NCBI GenBank assembly: GCA_039881045.1
Contig: JAYWVB010000029.1
Location: forward strand, 62,001 to 126,000
DNA length: 64,000 bases
Direction of reading: 5' to 3'
Origin: Chaetomium olivaceum
Taxonomy: Eukaryota > Ascomycota > Sordariomycetes > Sordariales > Chaetomiaceae
Shown here: piece after piece, positions 49,842 through 60,391 of the stretch
Layout of the letters: every line of letters begins with the position of its first letter
How positions within the stretch are numbered: position 1 is the stretch's first letter
Notes under the pieces: generated by a model
The model's database searches: none
Told to the model about the DNA's origin: nothing
What the model saw: the letters and a program-made list of their open reading frames with translations, nothing else
Position numbers and translations under genes: made by a program

Positions 49842-52800
49842 GTGCAGGGGCGGGGTGAGTGCCGAACTTCGCAAACACACCTCACCTCGCCAAAACTTAC
49901 ACTCCCTGAATACAGGCCCACCTTAACCCCACAAGGACCCGATCCGACGGGATTCAACCGGCCTTCTGGAGCCGACTCCGGTACAATAACCGATGGACCC
50001 ACCCGGCCGCGGCGCCCAGCCACGCGGGCCGACTTCGAGATCGCCGTCATCTGCGCTCTCCCCATCGAAGCCGATGCCGTCGACGCCCTCTTCGACTACC
50101 ACTGGGACGATGACGGGCCCCTCTACGATAAAGCCCGGGGTGATCCCAACGCGTACTCCATCGGTGCCATCGACCGCCAACAACGTCGTTCTCGCGCACA
50201 TGCCAGGGATGGGCAAGGCCAGCGCCGCCGCCGTCGCCGCCAACTGCCGCGCGAGCTTCCCCAACATCAAGCTCGCCCTCGTCGTTGGCGTTTGCGGTGT
50301 CGTTCCTTTCCGTCCCGGCAGCAGCAACACGGCCGAGACCGTGCTCGGCGATGTTATCGTGAGCGATGGTGTCATACAGTACGACCTCGGACGGCGACTG
50401 CCCGAAAAGTTCGTGGTGAAGGACACGCTTCAGGAAGCCCTAGGCAGGCCGAATACCGAGATCCGCGCGCTGCTCGCCAAGCTCAGGGGCCTCCGTCACC
50501 GAAAGATGCTGCAGGGCAAGATGGCCGGCTATATGGACGTGCTCCGGGGCGAGCCGGAGCTAGCGGCTGTGTACCCCGGTACTGCGCAGGACAAGCTGTT
50601 TGAGGCGACGTATCGCCATGTGACGGACGGGATGTCGTGCGAGGAGTGCGGTTGCGACGGCGAGCTGGTGCCGCGTACCCGCATCCACCAAGGCGATGGA
50701 CAGCCTGCGGTTCACTTTGGCCTGATTGCGTCGGGCGACACGGTCATGAAGTCGGGCGAGGACCGCGATGCCATCGCACAGCAGGCGGGTGTTATAGGGT
50801 TTGAAATGGAAGGCGCTGGTGTTTGGGACGTCTTCCCTTGCGTGGTCATTAAGGGTGCCTGCGACTACGCGGATAGCCACAAGACCAAGGCGTGGCAGCG
50901 GTACGCAGCGGCGACGGCGGCGGCATGCATGAAGGCATTCTTGGGTGACTGGGTGCCTTCGATGCTAGGTGAGTCATGTTCTACCAGGGAGGATTAGGGA
51001 AACGCTTGCTGCAGGGCCCTGCTAAGTCTCTTAGGATCTCTTCCTCTCCCGGAGCAGCCTACCGGACCCTGGTGTGGGTAGACCCTTATAACTATATTGT
51101 CAAGCCAAGCCGTGCTAACTCTACGGCAGTCCTTGTTCCTTATACCGAGAATACGACGTTTATCGGGCGGGAATCCATCCTCAAGCAACTCCAACAGCTT
51201 CTAGGGCCGGCTTCGAGGATCGCGCTCTTCGGCCTCGGTGGTGTCGGGTTAGTTCTGCTTGCCGGCGTATGGGGTTCGTACTGACTAGTACAGCAAAACG
51301 CAAATCGCTCTGGCGTACACATACTGGCTCCGACGGACACGGCCAGAGGTCTCAGTCTTCTGGGTCCATGCGAGCAATGCTGAACGATTCCGGCAAGCGT
51401 ATGCGTCCATCGCGCAGGAATGCCAGGTACCAGGCTACGACGACCCAAAGGCAGACGTGCTGTTGCTGGTAAAAGCCTGGCTGGAGAGGAAGGATCGCGG
51501 CCGATGGCTGATGGTTGTTGATAATGCCGATGATATGCAGCTCTTCTTCGGACAGCATATGGGGTCAGCGAATGCCAGCTCTTCCAGCCACGAGGAGAGG
51601 CTCGGACGGTACCTCCCCGAGTGCCCCCACGGCGCCATTCTTGTCACAACCAGGAACATGCAAACGGGCTCGAGGCTGACCAAGGGGAAACGTCCCATTG
51701 AGGTCGGGAAGATGGACGAGAGCGAGACAGACCAGCTGCTTCGTGTACGCCTCGACGGAATGAGCATTACTTCTAGTGAATCTGCTGCACTTTCTTCCCG
51801 CCTGGAACGCCTTCCGCTCGCGCTCGTGCAGGCGGCCGCATTCATCCAAGAGAACACCATAGGTATCGGCAAGTACCTTGAGCTCTTGGACAACAGCGAT
51901 CAGGACCTCGTTGATCTGCTTAGCCAGGACTTTGAGACGGACGGGAGAGACTCGGAGACTCCTCGTGCAGTGGCAGAGACGTGGATTCTCTCGTTCGAGC
52001 AGATCCAACGGCAGGATGCCTTCGCGGGCGAGCTTCTCTCACTCATGTGCCTCTTCGACCGGCAGGCGATTCCGTCGGCATTTCTATCGCGTTACAGTAA
52101 GCAGCAGGGGCAAGAGCAAAAGGGGGAAATAGCGCTTACGAAGGCGCTGGGCGTCCTCAAAGCTTTTTGTTTTGTTGTTGAGGACCAGGGCCATGGGTTC
52201 GATATGCACCGTCTTGTACAACTGGTCGCCCAGAAGTGGCTCGCTACGGAGGGCACGATACACCGATTCGCGGAACAGGCGCTCTTGGTGGTGTCGCAAG
52301 CTTACCCATACGGCAGTTACGAGAACCGAGCGATATGTAGCGCATTCCTTCCGCATATGCATGCGGTACTGAGATTTGAGAACACTGGGTCGAAGGATGA
52401 GAGGCTGGCAAGGGCATCACTTCTCTACTGTGCTGCTGGGTTCTTCTCTTACCAAGGTCAATGGAATGACGCGGAGAGGTTCCAGTTACAGGCGAGAGGG
52501 CTACGAAGGGAAGTGCTGGGAGAGGAGCATCCCGACACGCTAAGTAGCATAGCTGACCTGGCGTCGACGTACCGGAACCAAGGCCGGTGGAAGGAGGCCG
52601 AGGCGCTGGAGGTTCAAGTGATGGACACGAGTAAGAGGGTGCTGGGAGAGGAGCATCCCGACACGCTGACCAGCATGGCGAACCTGGCGTCGACGTTTTG
52701 GAACCAAGGCCGATGGAAGGAGGCCGAGGCGCTGGAGGTGCAAGTGATGGAGACGAGTAAGAGGGTGCTGGGAGAGGAGCATCCCGACACGCTGACCAGC

Positions 52801-53979
52801 ATGGCGAACCTGGCGTCGACGTACCGGAACCAAGGCCGATGGAAGGAGGCCGAGGCGCTGGAGGTGCAAGTGATGGAGACGAGTAAGAGGGTGTTGGGAG
52901 AGGAGCATCCCGATACGCTGATCAGCATAGCGAACCTGGCGTCGACGTACCGGAACCAAGGCCGATGGAAGGAGGCCGAGGCGCTGGAGGTGCAAGTGAT
53001 GAAGACGTTTAAGAGGGTGCTAGGAGAGGAGCATCCCTCGACGCTGACCAGCATGGCGAACCTGGCGTCGACGTTTTGGAACCAAGGCCGATGGAAGGAG
53101 GCCGAGGCGCTGGAGGTTCAAGTGATGGACACGAGAAAGAGGGTGCTGGGAGAGGAGCATCCCTCGACGCTGACCAGCATGGCGAACCTGGCGTCGACGT
53201 TTTGGAACCAAGGCCGATGGAAGGAGGCCGAGGCGCTGGAGGTGCAAGTGATGGAGACGAGAAAGAGGGTGTTGGGAGAGGAGCATCCCTCGACGCTGAC
53301 CAGCATAGCGGACCTGGCGTCGACGTTTTGGAACCAAGGCCGATGGAAGGAGGCCGAGTCGCTAGAGGTTCAAGTGATGGAGACGAGTAAGAGGGTGCTG
53401 GGAGAGGAGCATCCCGACACGCTGACCAGCATGGCGGACCTGGCGTCGACGTTTTGGAACCAAGGCCGATGGAAGGAGGCCGAGTCGCTAGAGGTTCAAG
53501 TGATGGAGACGTTTAAGAGGGTGCTGGGAGAGGAGCATCCCTCGACGCTGACCAGCATGGCGGACCTGGCGTCGACGTTTTGGAACCAAGGCCGATGGAA
53601 GGAGGCCGAGTCGCTAGAGGTTCAAGTGATGGAGACGAGAAAGAGGGTGCTGGGAGAGGAGCATCCCGATACGCTGACCAGCATGGCGAACCTGGCGTCG
53701 ACGTACCGGAACCAAGGCCGATGGAAGGAGGCCGAGGAACTTCAAGCGAAGGAGTTTACAATGGGTACGAGGGTACGGGGTCCGAGGCATCCCGACACGC
53801 TGACCAGCATGAGCAATCTCGCCTTCATTTGGAAAGGTATAGGTCGTCACGGAGATGCTGTCGCCTTGATACAGACTTGCTTTGATCTCCAGCAACAGGT
53901 ATTAGGCGAAGGTCATCCGTCCACTACGTCTACGCTATCAACTCTGGAGGCATGGGTAGAGGAGAACGAGCAACCATAG
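49842..53979 (+). CDS. Fungal NLR: PNP_UDP - NB-ARC - TPR repeat receptor, one frame break
   Basis: The 5' end is uncertain; the coding frame is open from 49842 with no ATG before the conserved part, so a 5' exon may be missing. Exon 1 runs to 50968, exon 2 is 51130-51247 and exon 3 is 51294-53979; introns 50969-51129 and 51248-51293 are GT-AG with matched phases. The N-terminal nucleoside-phosphorylase-like domain has ADFEIAVICALPIEADAVDA, VVGVCGVV and IGFEMEGAGVWDV. The frame breaks once at about 50177 (one extra base). The NB-ARC has P-loop GLGGVGKT split by the second intron, Walker B WLMVVDNADD, GAILVTTRN, GLPL-like ERLPLALVQAA and an MHD-like FDMHRLV. About twelve 42-residue TPR units end the protein. 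Fungal NLRs of this class sense non-self and trigger incompatibility or cell death. Confidence 0.85.
52516..53775 (+). repeat. Tandem array of ten 126-bp TPR units
   Basis: Units start at 52516, 52642, 52768, 52894, 53020, 53146, 53272, 53398, 53524 and 53650. Consensus begins LGEEHPDTLTSMANLASTFW and continues NQGRWKEAEALEVQVMETSK. The units are near-identical in DNA. Differences are concentrated at a few codons: D/S after HP, T/S/I, M/I, N/D, YR/FW, A/S in AEAL, D/E/K and S/F/R before KRV. Two diverged units follow at 53776 and 53902. Confidence 0.95.
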
Positions 53980-54059
53980 TGTAACAGTCTTGATCATTGA
54001 AATGAACAACGCGTCAATTGATTTTCTCTTCAGCTGCTCCAGAAGTTGTGGTTATGATA

Positions 54060-54109
54060 GTGACAAGACGAGTGACAAGACGAGTGACAAGACGAGTGAC
54101 AAGACGAGC
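54060..54109. repeat. Minisatellite: GTGACAAGACGA x4
   Basis: A 12-bp unit repeated four times without change except for the last bases, directly downstream of the NLR stop. Confidence 0.9.
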
Positions 54110-54127
54110 GCCAACACTGTCACGAGG

Positions 54128-54307
54128 TTTGACTGCTCTTCTGGCTCCTAGCTCAGGTCAGCAAGCAGGGAAGCACTGTGCTGGACTGTGCGGGACATTT
54201 GACGGTGGGAATAGGCACGGTGTAAGCGCCAAGTGGCCCCAAAACAGGCCTCCTAGACAATTGAACAGAGAGTAAAAAGCGGAGGGCGATTTCGCTAGTG
54301 ACTGTAC
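54128..54307 (+). repeat. Right arm of inverted repeat flanking the NLR
   Basis: Inverted partner of 49256-49425. The similarity ends abruptly after CTAGTGACTGTAC in both arms, which suggests a defined element edge. Confidence 0.8.
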
Positions 54308-54431
54308 ACGCAAGGTTGTTCAGAAGGAAAGGAGAGCTTCTGATCGTCGTTGACCCAATTCACCTTTTACTTACTATATTAATCTTCTTCACGTCTTTTG
54401 AGGCAGCTGGTTGAAGATTCCGTCTTTCCAG

Positions 54432-55742
54432 ATGCCAGGTGCGGCGCGCGGCGCTTCAGACGTCATCGACGTCATGAGAGGCGATTCGGGGTCCCCAGGA
54501 GTGGGATATCGCCGGCCCCAGCGCAAAAGGGTGAAAACGGCAAGGGCGATGGAATCAATGCAAGAAGAAAACGATATGGACTGGGAGGAGGAAAACAGCA
54601 GTGAGAGAATGTTGAGAAACCACAAAAACCGCTCAATTCGGGCCACAGCGGCCGAGAGAGCAAGGGAGGGAATCCAGGGCCAAGAGCAAACCGCGGACTG
54701 CAACTTCGAAAACAAATTGAACACTATCAAAACGGAATTTCAGCTTCAATTCGAAAAGCTCAGGGATCACATGGTAGAAGAAATGGCCAAAATGACGGCC
54801 CGGTTGACCGAAGAACTGTCGCAAGCGCGAGAGCAACTCACCCAAGCCCGCCGCGAGCTCGAGGACACCAGACTGCAGCTCCACGCCATGAACCAGGCTC
54901 AGGAAGCCCCTCTGGCTCGGCCGGCGTATGCGGATGTCGCCCGATGTACACCTCCCACCAGCGGTCCTAGTCTGGCATCCTCCGCAAGCCGGACGGCTAC
55001 GCCAGAGCCAGCGTTCTGCACGGTTGACATGACCAGGGTACCGGAGGAACACATCGAAGAGGCTACACCAGTGGCTCTTCGCAAACTCATCGAGAACGAG
55101 ATGCGAGCGCAGGGAGACCAACCCAAATGGCGTTGTCTTGCCGTTACCAGAGACAGAGGAAACATCAACCGCCTTAGGATCGTTGGCAGGAACGAAGCGG
55201 AAGTAAAGAGAATCAAGGACATCATCGAAGCGAAGAAGGCGCCGGGTGCACACGTCCTACGTGACCAGCTGTACCCAGTCAAAGTTGACAACGTCAACCG
55301 TACGGCCGTTCTCGACCCTGAAGGCAAAGTACTCCCCGGAGCGGCGGAAACCCTGGGCCGAGAGAACGACGTGCAGATCGCCAAGTTGGCTTGGTTGAGC
55401 CGGAAGGACACTGCGAAAGCGTATGGATCGATGGTGGTATATATCACCAAAGCCGGCGATGCTAAGAGGCTCATTAACGAGGGCTTCTTCCACGCGAGAG
55501 GCGAATCGGGATACACGGGAATCTTCGAACGTCGGGCGCGGCCGAACCAATGCTACAACTGCCAGCAGATTGGCCACAAAGCTTTCCAGTGCAGGAACCC
55601 TCAAGTGTGTGGAATGTGCGCTAGTGAGGGCCACCGTCACAGCGAGTGCTCAGCAGTTATACCGAAGTGCGTTCTGTGCGGAGGACCACATGAATCGTTC
55701 AGCAAGAATTGCCGGAAGCTCTATCCATCTCGTCATGAATAG
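54432..55742 (+). CDS. LINE ORF1: gag-like protein with zinc knuckles
   Basis: From ATG 54432 (a TTG at 54411 is in frame upstream) to TAG 55740-55742; 436 residues. The N-terminus is basic. A coiled coil of about 80 residues (FENKLNTIKTEFQLQFEKLR, then LTQARRELEDTRLQL) could drive trimerisation. The C-terminus has CCHC-type zinc knuckles: CYNCQQIGHKAFQC, CGMCASEGHRHSEC and a third, CVLCGGPHESFSKNC. Such proteins bind element RNA and form the RNP. The stop codon overlaps the start of ORF2. Confidence 0.85.
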   Translation: MPGAARGASDVIDVMRGDSGSPGVGYRRPQRKRVKTARAMESMQEENDMDWEEENSSERMLRNHKNRSIRATAAERAREGIQGQEQTADCNFENKLNTIKTEFQLQFEKLRDHMVEEMAKMTARLTEELSQAREQLTQARRELEDTRLQLHAMNQAQEAPLARPAYADVARCTPPTSGPSLASSASRTATPEPAFCTVDMTRVPEEHIEEATPVALRKLIENEMRAQGDQPKWRCLAVTRDRGNINRLRIVGRNEAEVKRIKDIIEAKKAPGAHVLRDQLYPVKVDNVNRTAVLDPEGKVLPGAAETLGRENDVQIAKLAWLSRKDTAKAYGSMVVYITKAGDAKRLINEGFFHARGESGYTGIFERRARPNQCYNCQQIGHKAFQCRNPQVCGMCASEGHRHSECSAVIPKCVLCGGPHESFSKNCRKLYPSRHE

Positions 55743-58700
55743 GACGGGTTTGAACGTCAGAAAGCAAGGGGAGGTGCATGATAGTTTGATGAACGACGTG
55801 GCAATCCAGGACGCTGCCGTCATAGCCATTCAGGAACCCCAGGCGCGGAGGATCCAAGGACGGCTCCTGACGACCCCTATGGAGCATCACAAATGGACCA
55901 AGATGATCCCGTGCACGTTGAAGGAAGGTAGATGGGCTATCCGGAGCATGCTCTGGGTGAACAAAATCGTGGAAGCCGAGCAGGTGGCAGTGGACTCCCC
56001 GGACATCACGGCAGCAGTCATACGGCTCCCGGAGCGCGTAGTCCTGGTCGCGTCCGTCTACGTACCGTGTGGGGACGGCGAGGCACTAAAAGACACCTGC
56101 GAGAACCTCCGCAGGGTGGTAGCAAAGGCGAAACGGGGCGTAGGAACGACAGTCGATATAGTGGTTGCAGGTGATTTCAACTGCCACGACCAACTGTGGG
56201 GAGGAGACGACGTCTCATCCGTGAGACAAGGGGAAGCCGACCCCATCATCGACCTCATGAACGAGCTGACTCTGAGCACTCTACTCCCAAGGGGCACAAT
56301 AACATGGCAAGCAGGTGGATACGGTTCGACTATCGACCTGGTCCTGGCCTCGGATGAACTGGCAGAAGCCGTGATCAGATGTGGAGTCCATAGAACGGAA
56401 CACGGTTCAGATCACCGCGCGATTGAAACAGTCTTCGATATTGAGGTACCTGTGCCGACGCACCACGACCCGACTGCTTCTCAAGAACGCGCCATGGAAA
56501 GACATCAGAGCCAAAATTGCAAATACACTAGGGGACACCCCAGCGGAGGGGACAGTCCAGCAGAGAACGGACCGCCTGATGTCCACTGTCTCAGGCGTGG
56601 TTCATTCCCTCACTCCCAAAGCTCGGCCATCGCCATACGCAAAGCGATGGTGGACTACGGACCTGACGCAGCTACGTCACATCTACACGCACTGGAGGAA
56701 CCGCGCTCGCTCGGAACGCCGGGCAGGTTGGACCACAGCCGAGATTGAGGAATTGGCAAAGGGTGCAGCAAAACAGTACCACGATGCCATCCGGCAGCAG
56801 AAGAAGAAGCACTGGGCCGAGTTCCTTGCGGACAACGACAACATTTGGAAGGCTGCAAAGTATCTAAAATCCGGAGATGATACCACGTTTGGAAGGATCC
56901 CGCAACTTGTTAGAGCAGATGGTACATCCACGGCCGATCATAGAGAACAGGCCGAAGAGCTCCTAACAAGATTCTTCCCGGCCTTGCCCGATACGATCGA
57001 CGATGAAGGTCCAAGACCACAGAGGGCACCCATCATGACGCCTATCCTTACGATGGAGGAAGTCGAACGACAGCTGTTCGCAACGAAGTCCTGGAAGGCA
57101 CCAGGGGAGGACGGTTTGCCGGCAGTGGTGTGGAAGGAAGTCTGGCAGGTGGTCAAGCACCATGTACTGGCGCTCTTCCGTGCCTCGCTGGAGGACGGGG
57201 CCCTTCCCAGCCAGTGGCGACATGCTAAGATCATCCCGCTCAAGAAACCGGGCAAAGAGGACTACACCATCGCAAAAGCGTGGAGGCCAATCCCCTCCTA
57301 GCAACGCTGGGCAAAGTGCTGGAGTCGGTGATCGCGGAACGGCTGTCCCACGCCGTGGAGACCTACGGCCTCCTGCCCACCAACCACTTCGGCGCGCGGA
57401 AGCAGCGATCAGCAGAGCAGGCGCTGGTATTTCTACAGGAGCAGATCTACACGGCCTGGAGAGGACGGAAGATTGTCAGCCTCATTAGCTTCGATGTCAA
57501 GGGAGCCTATAACGGAGTCTGCAAGGAACGGCTGGTCCAGAGGATGAGGGCACGTGGTATCCCGGAAGAGCTGTGCCGATGGACAGAAGCTTTCTGTTCT
57601 GACCGTACGGCCTCTATCCAGGTCAACGGGCATGCTGCGGAACGACGGGACCTCCCACAGGCTGGCCTGCCCCAAGGCTCGCCCCTCTCCCCTATCTTGT
57701 TCCTCTTTTTCAACGCGGATCTGGTCCAGCGAAAGATCGATAGCAACGGTGGCGCGATAGCCTTTGTCGATGACTTTACCGCCTGGGTCACAGGACCGAC
57801 GGCACAAAGCACACGCAAGGGCATCGAAGCAATCATCGACCAAGCACTAGACTGGGAAAAGAGAAGCGGAGCGACATTTGAAGCAGACAAGACAGCCGTC
57901 ATCCACTTTACCCGCAAGGCCTATAAAGCCAACTCGGAGCCCTTTACGATCAAGGGTCAAGATGTTCAGCCGAAAGACCACGTTAAGATCCTTGGAGTGG
58001 TCATGGATGCCAAGCTCAGGTATAAGGAGCATATCGCAAGAGCGGCCTCCAAGGGGCTCAGCGCGGCGATGGAGCTGAAACGGCTCAGTGGTCTGTCCCC
58101 GGCTACGGCGCGGCAGCTGTTCACCGCCATGGTCGCGCCAGTGGTGGACTACGCATCCAGCGTCTGGATGCACCAATGCAATTGGAAGACCGCGCCGGCC
58201 ATACACAGGGTGCAGAGGGTCGCGGCGCAAGGGATCATAGGAACGTTCAGCACGGTAGCAACACGCGTAGCAGAAGCAGAAGCTCACATCCCCACAGCTC
58301 AAGATCGATTCTGGAAGAGGGCGATCAAGATGTGGACGGACATCCACACCCTACCAGAGACGAATCCACTCCGCAACACCACTTCCCGGATGCGCAAGTT
58401 CCGGAGATCCTACCGCTCGCCTTTCTTTCAGGTAGCAGATCTCCTCAAGGACGTCCCATTGGACAGCCTCGAAACCATCGCTCCCGTCGTATTAGCGCCA
58501 TGGGAGAGGCGAGTCCGCACTACGGTTGACAGAACGGGCATCCAGCAAAAAGAGACAGAGTGGGCGGTCCGGATCGCCGTAAGCAGCTCCGCACGAAACA
58601 ACATGGTAGGGATCGGAGGAGTCGTCCGTCTCCCGCTGCCGATGCGAGATGGCTCAAGGAACGAAGCCTTTAGTGTGACGCTGGGCTCCAGGTCGGAGCA

Positions 58701-59499
58701 AAACCCGTTCTCAGGCGAGCTTGCGGCTATTGGGTACGCGTTGAGGTTGATTCGAAATATCAGGTACCGAAAGATCATCCTTGCCACCAGCAACAAGGCA
58801 GCCGTGATGGCCTTGGAGCGACCACACCAGCAATCAGGACAACAATATCTCTGTCAGGCGTACGATGCGATAAGTGCCTTACGCAAGGCGGGAAACACGA
58901 TCTCGGTCGTCTGGATCCAAGCGGGTACCAAAAACGAGCTCCTGAACACAGCCAAAGCGAAAGCAAAGGAAGCAACACGGCAGGACGCTACGCCACAAAC
59001 GCAGGATCCTGCCATGCGGTCAACAGCCCTCCGTATCGCATGGGCAAAGCGGGCACCGCCCACGTCCTTACCTGACAAAGTGGGCAGACATTCCAAGAGA
59101 GTCGATATAGCGTTACCAGGGAAGCACACCCAACTATTATACGACCACCTGTCCCGAAGCGAGGCTGGCGTGCTTGCTCAGCTTAGAACAGGCATGGCCA
59201 AGCTCAACACATACCTGCATCGTATCAAAGCAGCACCGTCAGATCAGTGTACGTGTGGACAAGCCAGAGAGACAGTGGACCACTTCCTCTTCCGATGCAA
59301 GCAATGGGATCAACACCGCAGGGAGATGCTGCAATGTACGGATGTCCACAGGGGGAACCTCTCCTTCTACCTGGGAGGAAAGTCGCCCTCGGATGACAAG
59401 GACTGGTCCCCCAACATGCGGGCGGTGCGGGCGACGATACGTTTTGCCATTGCCACAGGTCGTCTGAGGACTGAACAACAACAGAATGAAGCAAACTAA
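55735..59499 (+). pseudogene. LINE ORF2: endonuclease - reverse transcriptase - RNase H-like, two frame breaks
   Basis: ATG 55735 starts 5 bp before ORF1's stop codon (ATGAATAG). The AP-like endonuclease has AIQEPQ, VVAGDFNCHDQLW and HGSDHRA. The frame then shifts near 56470-56490 (into [15 protein letters not shown]) and shifts back near 57290-57300 (WRPI then [10 protein letters not shown]). The RT domain has [43 protein letters not shown] and a FVDD catalytic box (AFVDDFTAWV). The RNase H-like region keeps the Glu in FSGELAAIGYALR, but the first and third acidic positions appear as AVSSSA and ATSNKAA, so catalysis is doubtful. A CTCGQARETVDHFLFRC motif ends the protein. As it stands it is not translatable as one chain. 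Confidence 0.85.
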
Positions 59500-60391
59500 C
59501 CTCACCATCCTAAACCCCGACTAACACCCCCCTTCATCTCGTGTCACACGGAGTAAGCGCGCTTCAGCCGCCGAAGATAGGACGTTGGACACTTGGAGAC
59601 TAGCCTTCAAGCCAGCTTACGTACTACTACTAACCAGAGCATCCGCAGCAGAGAGGGCAAAATTGTAAGGAGATAAGCCAGAAAAGGAGGATGTACGGGC
59701 TTCATGAGACCAGGATCCATTTTAGGATATGTATTAGTAGATTGCATGATAGTTGCCCTTTCGGGTTAGGCCCGCCGGGCGGAATAAATTTTGTGTGTGT
59801 GTGTGTTGTACACACAAAACCGAACTTCAGTGGGTCCACCTGCAAGTTCCATTGACATATGCACCAAATTTGAACAAACTGTATACAAAGCACCGGACAA
59901 GATGAGGGAATAACGTAATGGAAAATATATCAAGTGGTAGTAAAGGATTGTATTGCAACCTGTTTTATCAAATTCGAAATCCATTTGGGTGATAAATGTG
60001 GTGTTTAGACAGTCTGTGCATCCACTTGCATCTGCCTCATGAATGGTCCAATCCGTGAGTGGTTCCCAAGCCACTGGTACGGAAGCCGATAGGTACAACT
60101 CGGACAAAGTCGAATTTGCCCGTGCGTTTTCATCAGCCCACACCCACATAAATTTAATAGCGCAGGTTGCACGCCTTGTTAAGTCGATAGTCTTTGTCAG
60201 CGTGCATTTAGCCAGCCATTCGCAATAAGAAGGTCGAACTCTTCCTCTCCACAATATCAATATTTTGCACCGCCACAACTTTCCTTCTGCCTTACCAACC
60301 TCAACAGGTAAGTTATCCCTAACCTTCAAAACCACCTCAATCAACAATCCCGAACGACCTCCGTACTTCGGTACCGCTCGCTACCAATGCG
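59500..60391. other. LINE 3' flank and promoter of the DUF3716-type gene
   Basis: Contains a GT dinucleotide run at about 59792-59806. No other gene is supported. Confidence 0.55.

Larger units (their letters stand above)
53980..54431. other. Region between NLR and LINE
   Basis: Contains a minisatellite (54060-54109) and the right arm of the inverted repeat (54128-54307). The LINE's 5' end probably lies between 54308 and 54431. Confidence 0.55.
54308..59700 (+). mobile_element. Tad/L1-like LINE retrotransposon, near full-length
   Basis: Contains ORF1 (gag-like, CCHC) and ORF2 (endonuclease, reverse transcriptase, RNase H-like, CCHC-like end) in the order expected of fungal LINEs. The outer limits are approximate; no target-site duplication or A-rich tail was identified. 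ORF2 is broken by two small indels. The coding sequence is otherwise free of scattered stops, so the insertion is not heavily mutated by RIP. Confidence 0.85.

Noticed and set aside
52540..53337. Long open frames on the minus strand across the NLR repeats
   Set aside because: They are mirror frames of the 126-bp repeats, with the same periodicity and no start context or domain.
52516..53775. CRISPR-like repeat array
   Set aside because: There are no spacers: the units are contiguous and in frame with a TPR consensus, in a fungal nuclear gene.
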